This document shows positions 1-6,031 of a DNA stretch of 9,178 nt, piece after piece (position 1 is the first letter of the stretch; each line of letters starts with the position of its first letter). This DNA comes from Chloroflexia bacterium. Its GTDB lineage: Bacteria; Chloroflexota; Chloroflexia; QHBQ01; JADMIH01. The stretch spans positions 1 to 9,178 of the forward strand of contig JAICKM010000232.1 of NCBI GenBank assembly GCA_025927935.1. The letters are read 5' to 3'. Below the pieces are notes generated by a model, which worked only from the letters and a program-made list of their open reading frames with translations, was not told where the DNA came from and ran no database searches. The position numbers were made by a program, and so were the translations under genes.

Positions 1-740
1 ACCACGCAGCGCGCCCCCCGCAGCGCGCGGGCCACGGCGACCACCGCCGGTTCTTCCGGCGCGGGAGCCGGCGCTTCGTCCGCCGCCATCTCGCCCACAT
101 GGAGGGCGGCGACCGTCATCTGCTCGGCGGGCCAGTCCACTACGGAGAGGTCCGCGGGTTCGCCGGAGCCGTAGCGCCAGTCGTCGTAATATGGGCTGAG
201 CGCGGTGGCCGTGCGCACGGTGACGACCTGCGGGCGGGCGTCGGGCATAGCGTAGGTGGTGAACAGGCGCCCGCTCCACTCGCGGCGCGTCGCCAGCAGC
301 GTGCCGGAGGCCGGGTCCAGGTCCAGCGTGGCCGGGTCCGCCGCCGAAATCAGGCCGCTGCCCAGCCGCCGGGCCAGACGTGGCGCGCAATCGCGGGCCA
401 ACGAGCCGTCGGCCAGCAGGATCACCGCGGGGCGCCGCTCCGCGACCAGCGTGGCAACCGCCGCGCTCCAGGCCGGGGCCGCGTAGGCGGCCAGGTGCGC
501 GTCGCGCAGCAGCAAGGCGCTGTCCGCGCCGTAGGCGATGGCTTCGTTAGTCAGCGGCGTCCAGGCGTCTTCCTCGTCCACGGCGGGCACACCCAGCAAC
601 AGCGCCGTCACCGGCGCCCCGCTCTGGTCGGCCAGCGCGCGGGCCACGCCCAGCAGCCGCGCCCCCGCGCCGCTCAACCGCCCCTCATCATGCTCGACCA
701 GTACCCAGATGCCCCGGTACTCGCCGGATGTCGAGTCCAT
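1..740 (-). CDS. etfA: Electron transfer flavoprotein alpha subunit, 3'-truncated by window edge
   Basis: The EtfA subunit pairs with EtfB to carry electrons from acyl-CoA dehydrogenases to the quinone pool. The reading frame opens at ATG 740-738 after a good ribosome binding site (AAGGGG, about 5 nt upstream) and stays open for 246 codons to the left edge. It begins MDSTSGEYRGIWVLVEHDEG, the usual EtfA start (a short strand, V-L-V/A-E, then a small-residue-rich segment). It continues with the alpha/beta N-terminal domain, including RPAVILLADGSLARDCAPRL, which resembles the family's segment on access to a complete, intact electron path. The visible part ends with a proline- and alanine-rich linker and then VVAVARALRGARCV. 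In EtfA proteins this strand comes just before the SGGRG motif of the C-terminal FAD domain, so the FAD-binding half lies outside the window. The visible N-terminal part is somewhat long for the family. It is the last visible gene of the operon, 113 nt after etfB. The identity is supported by the neighbouring etfB. Confidence 0.85.
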   Translation of the reverse strand, partial: MDSTSGEYRGIWVLVEHDEGRLSGAGARLLGVARALADQSGAPVTALLLGVPAVDEEDAWTPLTNEAIAYGADSALLLRDAHLAAYAAPAWSAAVATLVAERRPAVILLADGSLARDCAPRLARRLGSGLISAADPATLDLDPASGTLLATRREWSGRLFTTYAMPDARPQVVTVRTATALSPYYDDWRYGSGEPADLSVVDWPAEQMTVAALHVGEMAADEAPAPAPEEPAVVAVARALRGARCV

Positions 741-757
741 AGTTTCCCCTTCGTATA

Positions 758-785
758 GCCGTCAGCCGTCAGCCGTCAGCTATCA
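758..785 (-). repeat. TGACGGC heptamer block in etfB-etfA spacer
   Basis: Four consecutive 7-bp units can be read on the minus strand: TGATAGC once, then TGACGGC three times. On the plus strand these are GCCGTCA at 758-764, 765-771 and 772-778, and GCTATCA at 779-785. The block lies 17 nt upstream of the etfA start, before its ribosome binding site. The units share the pattern TGANNGC with the other block in this spacer and with both blocks in the 3638-3797 spacer. The function is unknown. Confidence 0.85.
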
Positions 786-835
786 GGCGACGATGGAACG
801 GCAATCACTGCTGAACATAGACACTAAAATAACTC

Positions 836-856
836 GTACTCAGCACTCAGCACTCA
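836..856 (-). repeat. TGAGTGC heptamer block starting at the etfB stop codon
   Basis: Three contiguous 7-bp units can be read on the minus strand: TGAGTGC twice, then TGAGTAC. The first TGA (856-854) is the etfB stop codon itself, so the array starts exactly at the end of the gene. Between this block and the TGACGGC block lie about 50 nt (786-835) in which I see nothing recognisable. Confidence 0.85.
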
Positions 857-1687
857 GGACTGGCGTAGCGCCGGGAGCAAGACAGCCACGCTCTCCTCAA
901 CCGGGCCGGTCAGGCGCTCGGCGGCGGGAGCCTCGCCCAGGGCGGCGCGGCGGACGATGACGCGGCGGACGCCTTGCGCGGCGTTTGCGCCGGTGAGGCC
1001 CAGCGCGGCCACGTCCACTCGCTCCACCTGCCCTTTGCGGTAGGCGGCCAGCACATCGCCGCCCCGCGGGTAGCGCGGAGTCAGCGCGGCGTTGGGCAGC
1101 AGCGAGACCACCAGCGGCAAGGCCGCCTCGACGGTGCGCAGCCCGGCCACCCACTGCTGGTCGGCGCGCAGGCGGGCCGGGTCGTCGGGCGCCGGGGCCA
1201 GGGTCAGTGCCGCCGTGATCTGCGTCCAGCCCAGGTCTTCGGCCAGCATCGGGCCGATCTCGTCGGGCACGCCGCCCGGCGCGTCCGCGCCGAGGACCAC
1301 CAGATTCGCCTTGCCGTCGCCGGTCGCTTGGCCGATCACGGCAGCTAACGCACTCGCCGTCACATAGGAGTCGGCGTCGCGGGCGCCCGTGACCAGCACA
1401 GCGCGGGTGGCGCCGCGGGCCAGCGCCTCGCGCAGCACCGTCTCGGCGGCGTCGGCCACCTCGGACTCCACAGCCACCGCGGTGAGCGTGCCGTCCGCTC
1501 CGGCGGCCTGTAGGGATACCGCGGCAGCCAGCGCGGCCCGGTCGGCGGGGTGCAGCACCCAGGTGCCTTCGCCGAAGGCCGAGACGCCCAGCGGCACGTC
1601 CTGGGGCACCTCCACGGCGCCGGTGGTCAGGTTGAAGCGAAACTTGTCCCAGCCGGGGGCCGGGCGGACGAAGCTGACGATGTTCAT
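854..1687 (-). CDS. etfB: Electron transfer flavoprotein beta subunit
   Basis: EtfB is the AMP-binding subunit of the EtfAB heterodimer. It forms the base on which the FAD domain of EtfA swings between dehydrogenase and acceptor. The product is 277 residues, slightly longer than the usual 250-265. It starts MNIVSFVRPAPGWD. It has the HPADRAALAAAVSL segment, equivalent to the family's N-x-x-D-x-x-A-L-E-x-A-L region, and LVVLGADAPGGVPDEIGPML, in the position of the nucleotide-binding loop. Near the C-terminus, EAALPLVVSLLPNAALTPRYP corresponds to the EtfB signature (L-P-x-V-V-x-V, then P-R-Y-P, then K/R). Several positions differ from well-known EtfB sequences, so this is a diverged but recognisable member. 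The start ATG overlaps the stop of the acyl-CoA dehydrogenase (ATGA, 1684-1687), which suggests translational coupling. The upstream Shine-Dalgarno match is weak, which fits coupling. Confidence 0.88.
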   Translation of the reverse strand: MNIVSFVRPAPGWDKFRFNLTTGAVEVPQDVPLGVSAFGEGTWVLHPADRAALAAAVSLQAAGADGTLTAVAVESEVADAAETVLREALARGATRAVLVTGARDADSYVTASALAAVIGQATGDGKANLVVLGADAPGGVPDEIGPMLAEDLGWTQITAALTLAPAPDDPARLRADQQWVAGLRTVEAALPLVVSLLPNAALTPRYPRGGDVLAAYRKGQVERVDVAALGLTGANAAQGVRRVIVRRAALGEAPAAERLTGPVEESVAVLLPALRQS

Positions 1688-2844
1688 GCGCGGTATCCCA
1701 TCTGGCGATACGTCTCCTGGGCGATGATCATGCGCTGCACCTCGTTGGTGCCCTCGAAGATGCGGGCGATGCGCTCGTCGCGGAAGTGCCGTTCCACCGG
1801 AGCGCCCTGGCGCAGACCCGCCTTGCCATGGACCTGGACGGCCCGGTCCACCGTGCGCGCACCCACTTCGGTCGCGTAAGCCTTGATCATGGCCGACTCG
1901 CGGCTCACCTTCTTACCCTGGTCGAACAGCCAGGCGGCGCTGTAGACCATATGGCGCAGCGCGGCGACCTCCATGGCCGTGTCGGCGATCATCCATTGGA
2001 TGGCCTGGCGGTTGGCTAGCGACTGGTCCATCTCGACCGCCGCCTGCGCCCAGCGTACCATCGTCTCCAGGCCGTACTGCGCGCCGCCGAGCGCCGCCGC
2101 GCCCAGGCTGAGCCGCCCGCCGTCGAGCGTCTTCATCGCGGTGAGGAACCCGGCGCCGACCATGCCGATCACATTCTCGCGCGGCACGCGGCAGTTCTCG
2201 AAGATCAGCAGGGCCGTGTCTGAGCCATGGAGGCCCATCTTCTCCTCCAGCCGGGCCACGGTGACTCCGCCGAACTCCTTCTCGACGATAAAGGCGCTGA
2301 TGCCGCCGCGCGCGCCCATGCTGCGGTCGTTGGCGGCGAAGACGCTGAGGATATCGGCGCGGTTGCCGTTGGAGGCCCACAGCTTGGTGCCGTTCAGCAC
2401 CCAATGGTCGCCGTCGCGGGTGGCGGTGGTGCGCAGGTTCGCAGCGTCGGACCCGGCCTGCGGCTCGGTCAGGCAGAAGGCGGCCAGCTTTTCGCCCCGG
2501 CAGAGCGCGGGCATATAGCGCTGCTTCTGCTCCTCGCTGCCGTCGATGTAGATGGCGCCGCCGCCGATACCGATATGCGCGCCGACGATCACGCCCACGG
2601 CGGACGAGGCGCGGGCGATCTCTTCCATCATGATACAGTAGCCCAGTTCGCCCGCGCCGCCCCCGCCGTACTTGGTGGAGAAGGGCAGCCCGAACATGCC
2701 GGCCTGGGCCATCTTGCGCACCAGCGAGGGCGGCGTGCAGTCCTCCCGGTCGATCTGCGCGGCGATGGGCGCGATCTCGGCGTCCACGAACTCGCGAATG
2801 GTGCGCTGGAGCATCCGGTACTCCGGCGGCAGCGTGTAGTCCAT
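1684..2844 (-). CDS. Acyl-CoA dehydrogenase (FAD-dependent)
   Basis: This enzyme catalyses the first step of beta-oxidation, alpha,beta-dehydrogenation of an acyl-CoA, and passes the electrons to EtfAB. The length of 386 residues is typical of the short/medium-chain type. The order is an N-terminal helical domain (1-120), a middle beta-domain opening with signature 1 (CLTEPQAGSD, about 124-133), the segment KLWASNG (154-160), and a C-terminal helical domain. The C-terminal segment ERHFRDERIARIFEGTNEVQ (351-370) contains the probable catalytic base Glu364 in the FEGT motif, the position of the MCAD/SCAD-type base. One oddity is the FAD-contact motif, normally QxxGGxGY, which here reads QVHGKAGL (337-344) with Lys341 replacing a glycine. 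Substrate chain length cannot be judged from the sequence. The gene follows the hydratase gene by 16 nt with GGAG 5 nt before the ATG, and it overlaps etfB by 4 nt. Placement directly before etfBA supports an ETF-linked dehydrogenase rather than an oxidase. Confidence 0.95.
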   Translation of the reverse strand: MDYTLPPEYRMLQRTIREFVDAEIAPIAAQIDREDCTPPSLVRKMAQAGMFGLPFSTKYGGGGAGELGYCIMMEEIARASSAVGVIVGAHIGIGGGAIYIDGSEEQKQRYMPALCRGEKLAAFCLTEPQAGSDAANLRTTATRDGDHWVLNGTKLWASNGNRADILSVFAANDRSMGARGGISAFIVEKEFGGVTVARLEEKMGLHGSDTALLIFENCRVPRENVIGMVGAGFLTAMKTLDGGRLSLGAAALGGAQYGLETMVRWAQAAVEMDQSLANRQAIQWMIADTAMEVAALRHMVYSAAWLFDQGKKVSRESAMIKAYATEVGARTVDRAVQVHGKAGLRQGAPVERHFRDERIARIFEGTNEVQRMIIAQETYRQMGYRA

Positions 2845-2860
2845 CCTTGCTCCGTCCTAT

Positions 2861-3637
2861 CTACTGGAACGAGGGCTTGCGCTTCTCGATAAACGCGCTC
2901 AGGCCCTCGCGCATGTCGGGCGTGCCGACCAGCTTGCTGAAGCGGTCGCGCTCCATCGCCAGCGCCTCGGTCTGCGGCTTGCCGTAGCTGTCCTGGACCA
3001 TGCTCAGGATGGCCTGGACCGAGCCGGACGGCTTGTTCGCCAGCACGCGAGCCATGTTGCGCGCCTCGCGCACGACGGTGCCCTCCGGCACGACTTTGTT
3101 GACCAGGCCCATGCGCAAGGCTTCCTGCGCGCTGATGTCGGTGCCCATGAGCATAACTTCGAGGGCGCGGGCGGGGCCGACCAGTCGGGTCAGGCGCACG
3201 GTGCCGCCGAAGCCGGGGATGATGCCCAGGTTGATCTCCGGCTGGCCGAAGCGGGCGCGGTCGCTGGCGATGCGAAAGTCACAGGCCAGGGCCAGCTCGT
3301 TGCCGCCGCCCAGACAGGCCCCGTTGACGGCGGCGATCACCGGCACGGGCAGGCTGTCCAGCCGGTCGAACACGCCATGCGCCTCGTTCAGGATCGGCAG
3401 CGCCTGATCCGGCGTCTGCAACCCGGCAATGTCCTTGATATCGGCGCCCGCGATAAACACTTGCCCCGCCGCCGTGATGACCACGGCGCGCACGTCCTTG
3501 TTGCCTTCGAGTTCGCCCAGCACATCGGCCAACTCGCGGATCGTGGCCCCGTCCAGCACGTTGACCGGCGGGTGATCGATGGTCACGGTCGCGACCCTAT
3601 CTTCAATGCTCAATTTCACAAACTGGCGCTCTGCCAT
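2861..3637 (-). CDS. Enoyl-CoA hydratase/isomerase (crotonase family)
   Basis: The protein adds water to trans-2-enoyl-CoA, the second beta-oxidation step. Its length of 258 residues is that of the stand-alone mitochondrial/bacterial hydratase. The visible crotonase features are AGADIK (63-68), whose backbone helps form the oxyanion hole, and NGACLGGGNELALACDFRIA (105-124) with catalytic Glu114. FGQPEINLGIIPGFGGTVRL (130-149) carries the second catalytic Glu134. Both glutamates expected of a true hydratase are present, which favours hydratase over the isomerase or dehalogenase relatives. The C-terminal IEKRKPSFQ is typical of the family. The ATG at 3637-3635 is preceded by GGGAG about 8 nt upstream. 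The gene sits between the 3-hydroxyacyl-CoA dehydrogenase (160-nt repeat-filled spacer) and the acyl-CoA dehydrogenase (16-nt gap) in the same operon. Confidence 0.95.
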   Translation of the reverse strand: MAERQFVKLSIEDRVATVTIDHPPVNVLDGATIRELADVLGELEGNKDVRAVVITAAGQVFIAGADIKDIAGLQTPDQALPILNEAHGVFDRLDSLPVPVIAAVNGACLGGGNELALACDFRIASDRARFGQPEINLGIIPGFGGTVRLTRLVGPARALEVMLMGTDISAQEALRMGLVNKVVPEGTVVREARNMARVLANKPSGSVQAILSMVQDSYGKPQTEALAMERDRFSKLVGTPDMREGLSAFIEKRKPSFQ

Positions 3638-3652
3638 GTGTTTTGCTCCCTT

Positions 3653-3681
3653 GCAATCAGCTTGTCAGCCGTCAGCTATTA
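3653..3681 (-). repeat. Degenerate TGACGGC heptamer block upstream of the hydratase gene
   Basis: The minus strand reads TAATAGC, TGACGGC, TGACAAGC (one extra base), TGATTGC. These are degenerate copies of the TGANNGC unit seen at 758-785. The block lies just upstream of the hydratase ribosome binding site, the same position relative to the next gene as in the etfB-etfA spacer. The sequence between this block and the next (3682-3751) is unlike the matching stretch of the other spacer. It contains only a short AGTGCC/GGCACT inverted repeat. Confidence 0.7.
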
Positions 3682-3751
3682 TCTATCGGGTAGTGTGCAA
3701 ACGGGGGAGCGCCAAGTGCCAAAGACGATCCCAGTGCATCCGGCACTCGTC

Positions 3752-3800
3752 GTACTCAGCACTCAGCACTCAGCACTCAGCACTCAGCACTCAGCACTCA
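3752..3800 (-). repeat. Seven-unit TGAGTGC tandem array starting at a stop codon
   Basis: Seven contiguous 7-bp units lie on the minus strand: six perfect TGAGTGC copies (3800 down to 3759) followed by TGAGTAC (3758-3752). The first TGA (3800-3798) is the stop codon of the 3-hydroxyacyl-CoA dehydrogenase gene. The last unit has the same TGAGTAC variant, followed by CGA, as the three-unit array in the etfB-etfA spacer, so the two arrays are clearly related. Since 7 is not a multiple of 3, any three units place TGA in all three reading frames. Confidence 0.92.
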
Positions 3801-5003
3801 GGTGTATTCTAGGAAGCCCTGGCCGGTCTTTTTGCCCAGTTCCCCGGCGGCGACCTTCTCGCGCAGCAGCGGGGCGGGCGTGAAGCGCGGGCCTAGCTCC
3901 TGCTCCCAGGTCTCCAGTTCGTGTAAGACGGTGTCCAGACCCATCTCGTCGGCCATTTCCAGCGGACTCTTGGGGAACCCGGCCCCCGCTTGCATCGCCA
4001 GCCCGATGTCGCCCAGGCCCGCGATGTTCTCGGACACACAGTAGGCGGCCTCGTTCAAGAGGGGCAGCAGCAGCCGGTTGGGCGTGAAGCGCGTGCCCTT
4101 GATGCCGGTTTCGGCCTGCACTTCGGCGATCAATTCGTCGAGCGTGGGGCCGCTCTCGTCGCCGTAGGTGTAGAAGCCCTTGCCGCTCTTCTGGCCGAGC
4201 CGCCCGGCCTCCACCAGCTTGCCGATGAGGTGCGACGCGGGCATGCGGTCGCCATACGCCGCGGCCATGGTCATGCCCGCGTGGTAGCAAACATCCAGCC
4301 CGAGCATATCGGCAAGGGTGAACGGCCCCAGCGGCATCCCGGCCTCGACCATCGCCGTGTCGATCTCCTCGGCGCTCGCCGCGCCTTCTTCCAGGGCGAA
4401 GATCGCTTCGTTCAGGTAGGGACTCAGCAGGCGGTTGACCAGGAAGCCGGGGCACTCTTTCACCACCACCGGGATCTTGCGCAACTCCCTGGCGAACTGG
4501 ATGGTGCCTTCCACCGTCTCCTCACTCGTCTCGCCGCCGGGGATGACCTCGACCAGCTTCATGACATGGGCGGGGTTGAAGAAGTGCAGGCCGACGACCT
4601 GGCCGGGGCGGTTGGTGACTTCGGCCATGGCGCTGATCGAGAGAGCCGAGGTGTTGCTGGCGAGCACGGCGCCGGAGTGGAGGATGCCGTCCAACTCTTT
4701 GAAGACGGCCTGTTTGACGGCCAGTTTTTCGGGGACGGCCTCGATGGCGATATCCACGTCGTCGAAGCCGGTGTAGTCGAGTTGCGGCGTGATGAGCGCC
4801 ATCTTCTCCTCGACCTGCGCGGCGGACATCTTGCCCTTGCGGGCGCGGTCCTCGTAAATCCCACGGGCTTTCGCCATGCCCGCGTCCAGTGCGGCCTGAT
4901 CCACGTCCTTGAGGATCACCGGGAGGCCGCTGTAGCTGATGACCTGCGCGATGGAGCCGCCCATCGCCCCTGCCCCAATCACAGCGGCTTTGAAGATAAA
5001 CAT
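3798..5003 (-). CDS. 3-hydroxyacyl-CoA dehydrogenase with two C-terminal domains
   Basis: This NAD-dependent enzyme oxidises 3-hydroxyacyl-CoA to 3-ketoacyl-CoA, the third beta-oxidation step. The N-terminal Rossmann domain has VIGAGAMGGSIA (8-19), the dinucleotide-binding glycine motif. An acidic Asp33 after the second strand suits NAD rather than NADP. The family's catalytic residues can be placed at Ser119 (ASNTSALS), His140 (GLHFFNPAH), Glu152 (KLVEV) and Asn190 (FLVNRLLSPYLNEA). The length of 401 exceeds the roughly 280-300 of a single-domain enzyme because the C-terminal domain is duplicated. Copy one (about 187-280) ends SGKGFYTY, and copy two (about 306-400) ends TGQGFLEY. This resembles the C-terminal half of FadB/FadJ without the fused hydratase, which is encoded separately next door. 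It is the first gene of the operon. The ATG is preceded by GGAGG with 5-nt spacing and by a palindromic operator candidate. The native-looking C-terminus ends at the TGA that also begins the heptamer array. Confidence 0.95.
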   Translation of the reverse strand: MFIFKAAVIGAGAMGGSIAQVISYSGLPVILKDVDQAALDAGMAKARGIYEDRARKGKMSAAQVEEKMALITPQLDYTGFDDVDIAIEAVPEKLAVKQAVFKELDGILHSGAVLASNTSALSISAMAEVTNRPGQVVGLHFFNPAHVMKLVEVIPGGETSEETVEGTIQFARELRKIPVVVKECPGFLVNRLLSPYLNEAIFALEEGAASAEEIDTAMVEAGMPLGPFTLADMLGLDVCYHAGMTMAAAYGDRMPASHLIGKLVEAGRLGQKSGKGFYTYGDESGPTLDELIAEVQAETGIKGTRFTPNRLLLPLLNEAAYCVSENIAGLGDIGLAMQAGAGFPKSPLEMADEMGLDTVLHELETWEQELGPRFTPAPLLREKVAAGELGKKTGQGFLEYT

Positions 5004-5021
5004 GGCTGCCTCCGCTATAGT

Positions 5022-5037
5022 CTAACCAAGCGGTTAG
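5022..5037. promoter_or_regulatory. TetR-type palindromic operator candidate for the beta-oxidation operon
   Basis: CTAACCAAGCGGTTAG is a 6-bp inverted repeat with a 4-bp centre, 18 nt upstream of the ATG of the operon's first gene. Operators of this size and symmetry are common for TetR-family acyl-CoA-responsive repressors (FadR of Bacillus and PaaR-type regulators are family examples). No regulator gene is visible in the window, so the partner is unknown. A TATATT sequence on the minus strand (5055-5050) could be a -10 element and would place the palindrome just downstream of the start point, a repressing position. I found no good -35 for it, so the promoter itself is only tentative. Confidence 0.55.
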
Positions 5038-5142
5038 TTTTTGGGACCGAATATACTCCACCGTCTGCACGGGGAGTGGTACCGCCATTGTAGATCACCG
5101 CGCCGGAAATTGTCAACCACGGCACACCGGCAGCCGTTCAAA

Positions 5143-5315
5143 CGCACCGCGGAGGCGCCGAGAACGCAGAAATCATTAAAGTAAGTGCGGTTTACGATCC
5201 TGGTTTCAGCGGGAGCAGACCGGCAATTAGGCGGTTAGCGGCATCGGCGCGGTAGTCAAGCCGGCCACCTGGCCCCATTCCTGAGTCTCTGCGTTCTCGG
5301 CGCCGACGCGGTGCG
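5143..5315. mobile_element. MITE-like 173-bp element with 28-bp inverted ends
   Basis: The left end (5143-5170) reads CGCACCGCG, GAG, then GCGCCGAGAACGCAGA. The right end (5288-5315), read on the minus strand, is CGCACCGCG, TCG, then GCGCCGAGAACGCAGA. The ends match at 26 of 28 positions in inverted orientation, around a 117-bp interior. The interior has no ORF of note, so a non-autonomous transposable element (MITE) or a dispersed inverted-repeat element is the natural reading. Both sides are flanked by AA, too short to prove a target duplication. It lies 9 bp past the stop of the response regulator gene and upstream of the operon promoter. The rest of the 5004-5324 gap holds the operator region and nothing else I can identify. 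Confidence 0.65.
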
Positions 5316-5324
5316 AAGCCTGAT

Positions 5325-5681
5325 CTAGAGTCCCACCAAGGCGTTAATTAGATCTAACAGGCGATCCAGGTCAAACGGCTTGCGGATGAGGGCGGCATAC
5401 TCGCAGTCAACCAAGCTGACAGCGCCGGGCGCGGCAGTCATCAGCACAAGGGGAATGGCGTGAAAGGTCGGGTCGGCCTGCATCCGGCGGCACATCTCCC
5501 GGCCATCCATCACGGGCATCATTACATCGCATAAGACCAGATCGGGCCGCACCGTGGGCAGCGCGGCGAGTCCGGCGCGCCCGTCGCCCACCGTGACGAC
5601 GTGGTAGCCCGCGTCCTCCAGCACGGCGCTGAGGACCTCGGTGAGGATGAGTTCGTCCTCCACAATAAGGATGGTTTTCAT
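5325..5681 (-). CDS. Stand-alone response regulator receiver domain (CheY-like)
   Basis: This single-domain receiver of 118 residues would accept a phosphoryl group from a histidine kinase. All the key residues are present: the acidic pair Glu8/Asp9 (ILIVEDE), phospho-acceptor Asp52 (LVLCDVMMPVMDG), Thr82 (LVLMTA) and Lys101 (IRKPF). There is no output domain, and the protein ends soon after the last helix (LLDLINALVGL), so it must act through protein contacts or phosphotransfer. I chose the ATG at 5681-5679 because MKTILIVEDE is the standard family start. A GTG at 5702-5700, which would add MGRGRGA, has a better Shine-Dalgarno (GGAG, 6 nt upstream) and cannot be excluded. No kinase is encoded nearby. 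The gene lies between the thiolase terminator and the beta-oxidation operon, on the same strand as both. A link to either is unproven. Confidence 0.88.
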   Translation of the reverse strand: MKTILIVEDELILTEVLSAVLEDAGYHVVTVGDGRAGLAALPTVRPDLVLCDVMMPVMDGREMCRRMQADPTFHAIPLVLMTAAPGAVSLVDCEYAALIRKPFDLDRLLDLINALVGL

Positions 5682-5702
5682 GGCACCGCGTCCCCGGCCC
5701 AC

Positions 5703-5969
5703 GCTCCTCTCCGGCGGGCGGCCGGCATGGCCCGCAGTGGCGGGTGGGTGGCGGCGATGCGGTTAGTGATAATCTCGGTGATGCCGCGCATGGGCAGTTC
5801 GACCTCGGGCGCTGAAGAGACGAGCGAGTTCCCTGGAAAAGCGCACGCGCACAGCCTGTTTAGAGCGCGCAAGGCCCAGCGCCGCAAGAAACGGGCCAAT
5901 GCCATCCGGCGCGACGATGCAGCGCCCCGGGACCGGCGGATGGCTCGGCATGGGAACGCGCCCCGGCAA
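5703..5969. other. Intergenic stretch without a convincing gene
   Basis: This stretch lies between the thiolase terminator and the response regulator. Several frames stay open across it, but their products are rich in Arg, Ala and His with no recognisable motif. None of the possible starts has a good ribosome binding site. One minus-strand frame ends in a TGA that overlaps the regulator's ATG, which I treat as chance. The promoter of the response regulator should lie here, but I see no strong -35/-10 pair. Confidence 0.5.
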
Positions 5970-6006
5970 CAAAAATGGGGCGGGCCGCTGTGACGGCCCA
6001 CCCCAT
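5970..6006 (-). terminator. Rho-independent terminator of the thiolase gene
   Basis: Read on the minus strand, the stem ATGGGGTGGGCCG (6006-5994), the 6-nt loop TCACAG and the arm CGGCCCGCCCCAT (5987-5975) pair along 13 positions with a single U-G wobble. A run of five T follows (5975-5971). It begins about 26 nt after the thiolase stop codon, so the thiolase should form a separate transcription unit from the response regulator and the operon to its left. Confidence 0.88.
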
Positions 6007-6031
6007 CCTGATTGGCTGCCCCGCCGGGCGC

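Noticed and set aside
99..758. A long plus-strand open frame opposite etfA (219 codons).
   Set aside because: It is a high-GC antisense shadow. The minus-strand frame gives recognisable EtfA sequence, and the plus product is low-complexity Arg/Gly/Gln.
3715..3747. AGTGCC/GGCACT inverted repeat in the spacer before the hydratase gene, considered as a terminator.
   Set aside because: The 6-bp stem has a 21-nt loop and no T-run. It would also separate genes that otherwise look co-transcribed.
3752..3800. The heptamer array read as a CRISPR array.
   Set aside because: The units are 7 bp and contiguous with no spacers, and no cas genes are present.
3990..5093. A 367-codon plus-strand frame opposite the 3-hydroxyacyl-CoA dehydrogenase.
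   Set aside because: It is a codon-position shadow of a gene with full catalytic motifs on the other strand. The product has no family features.
5231..5236. Extra GGTTAG half-sites (also at 5761-5766), considered as further operator copies.
   Set aside because: Only single 6-bp half-sites without the inverted partner, expected by chance at this density.
5678..5905. A minus-strand frame whose TGA overlaps the response regulator ATG (ATGA), as if translationally coupled.
   Set aside because: The product is Arg/Ala-rich with no motif, and the frame's start options lack a ribosome binding site. The longest start lies inside the thiolase terminator. The overlap is probably chance.
5763..5951. 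A 62-codon minus-strand ORF (MPSHPPVPGRC...) just after the thiolase terminator.
   Set aside because: The frame is an extension of a shadow frame through the thiolase, has no clear ribosome binding site and matches no family I recognise.
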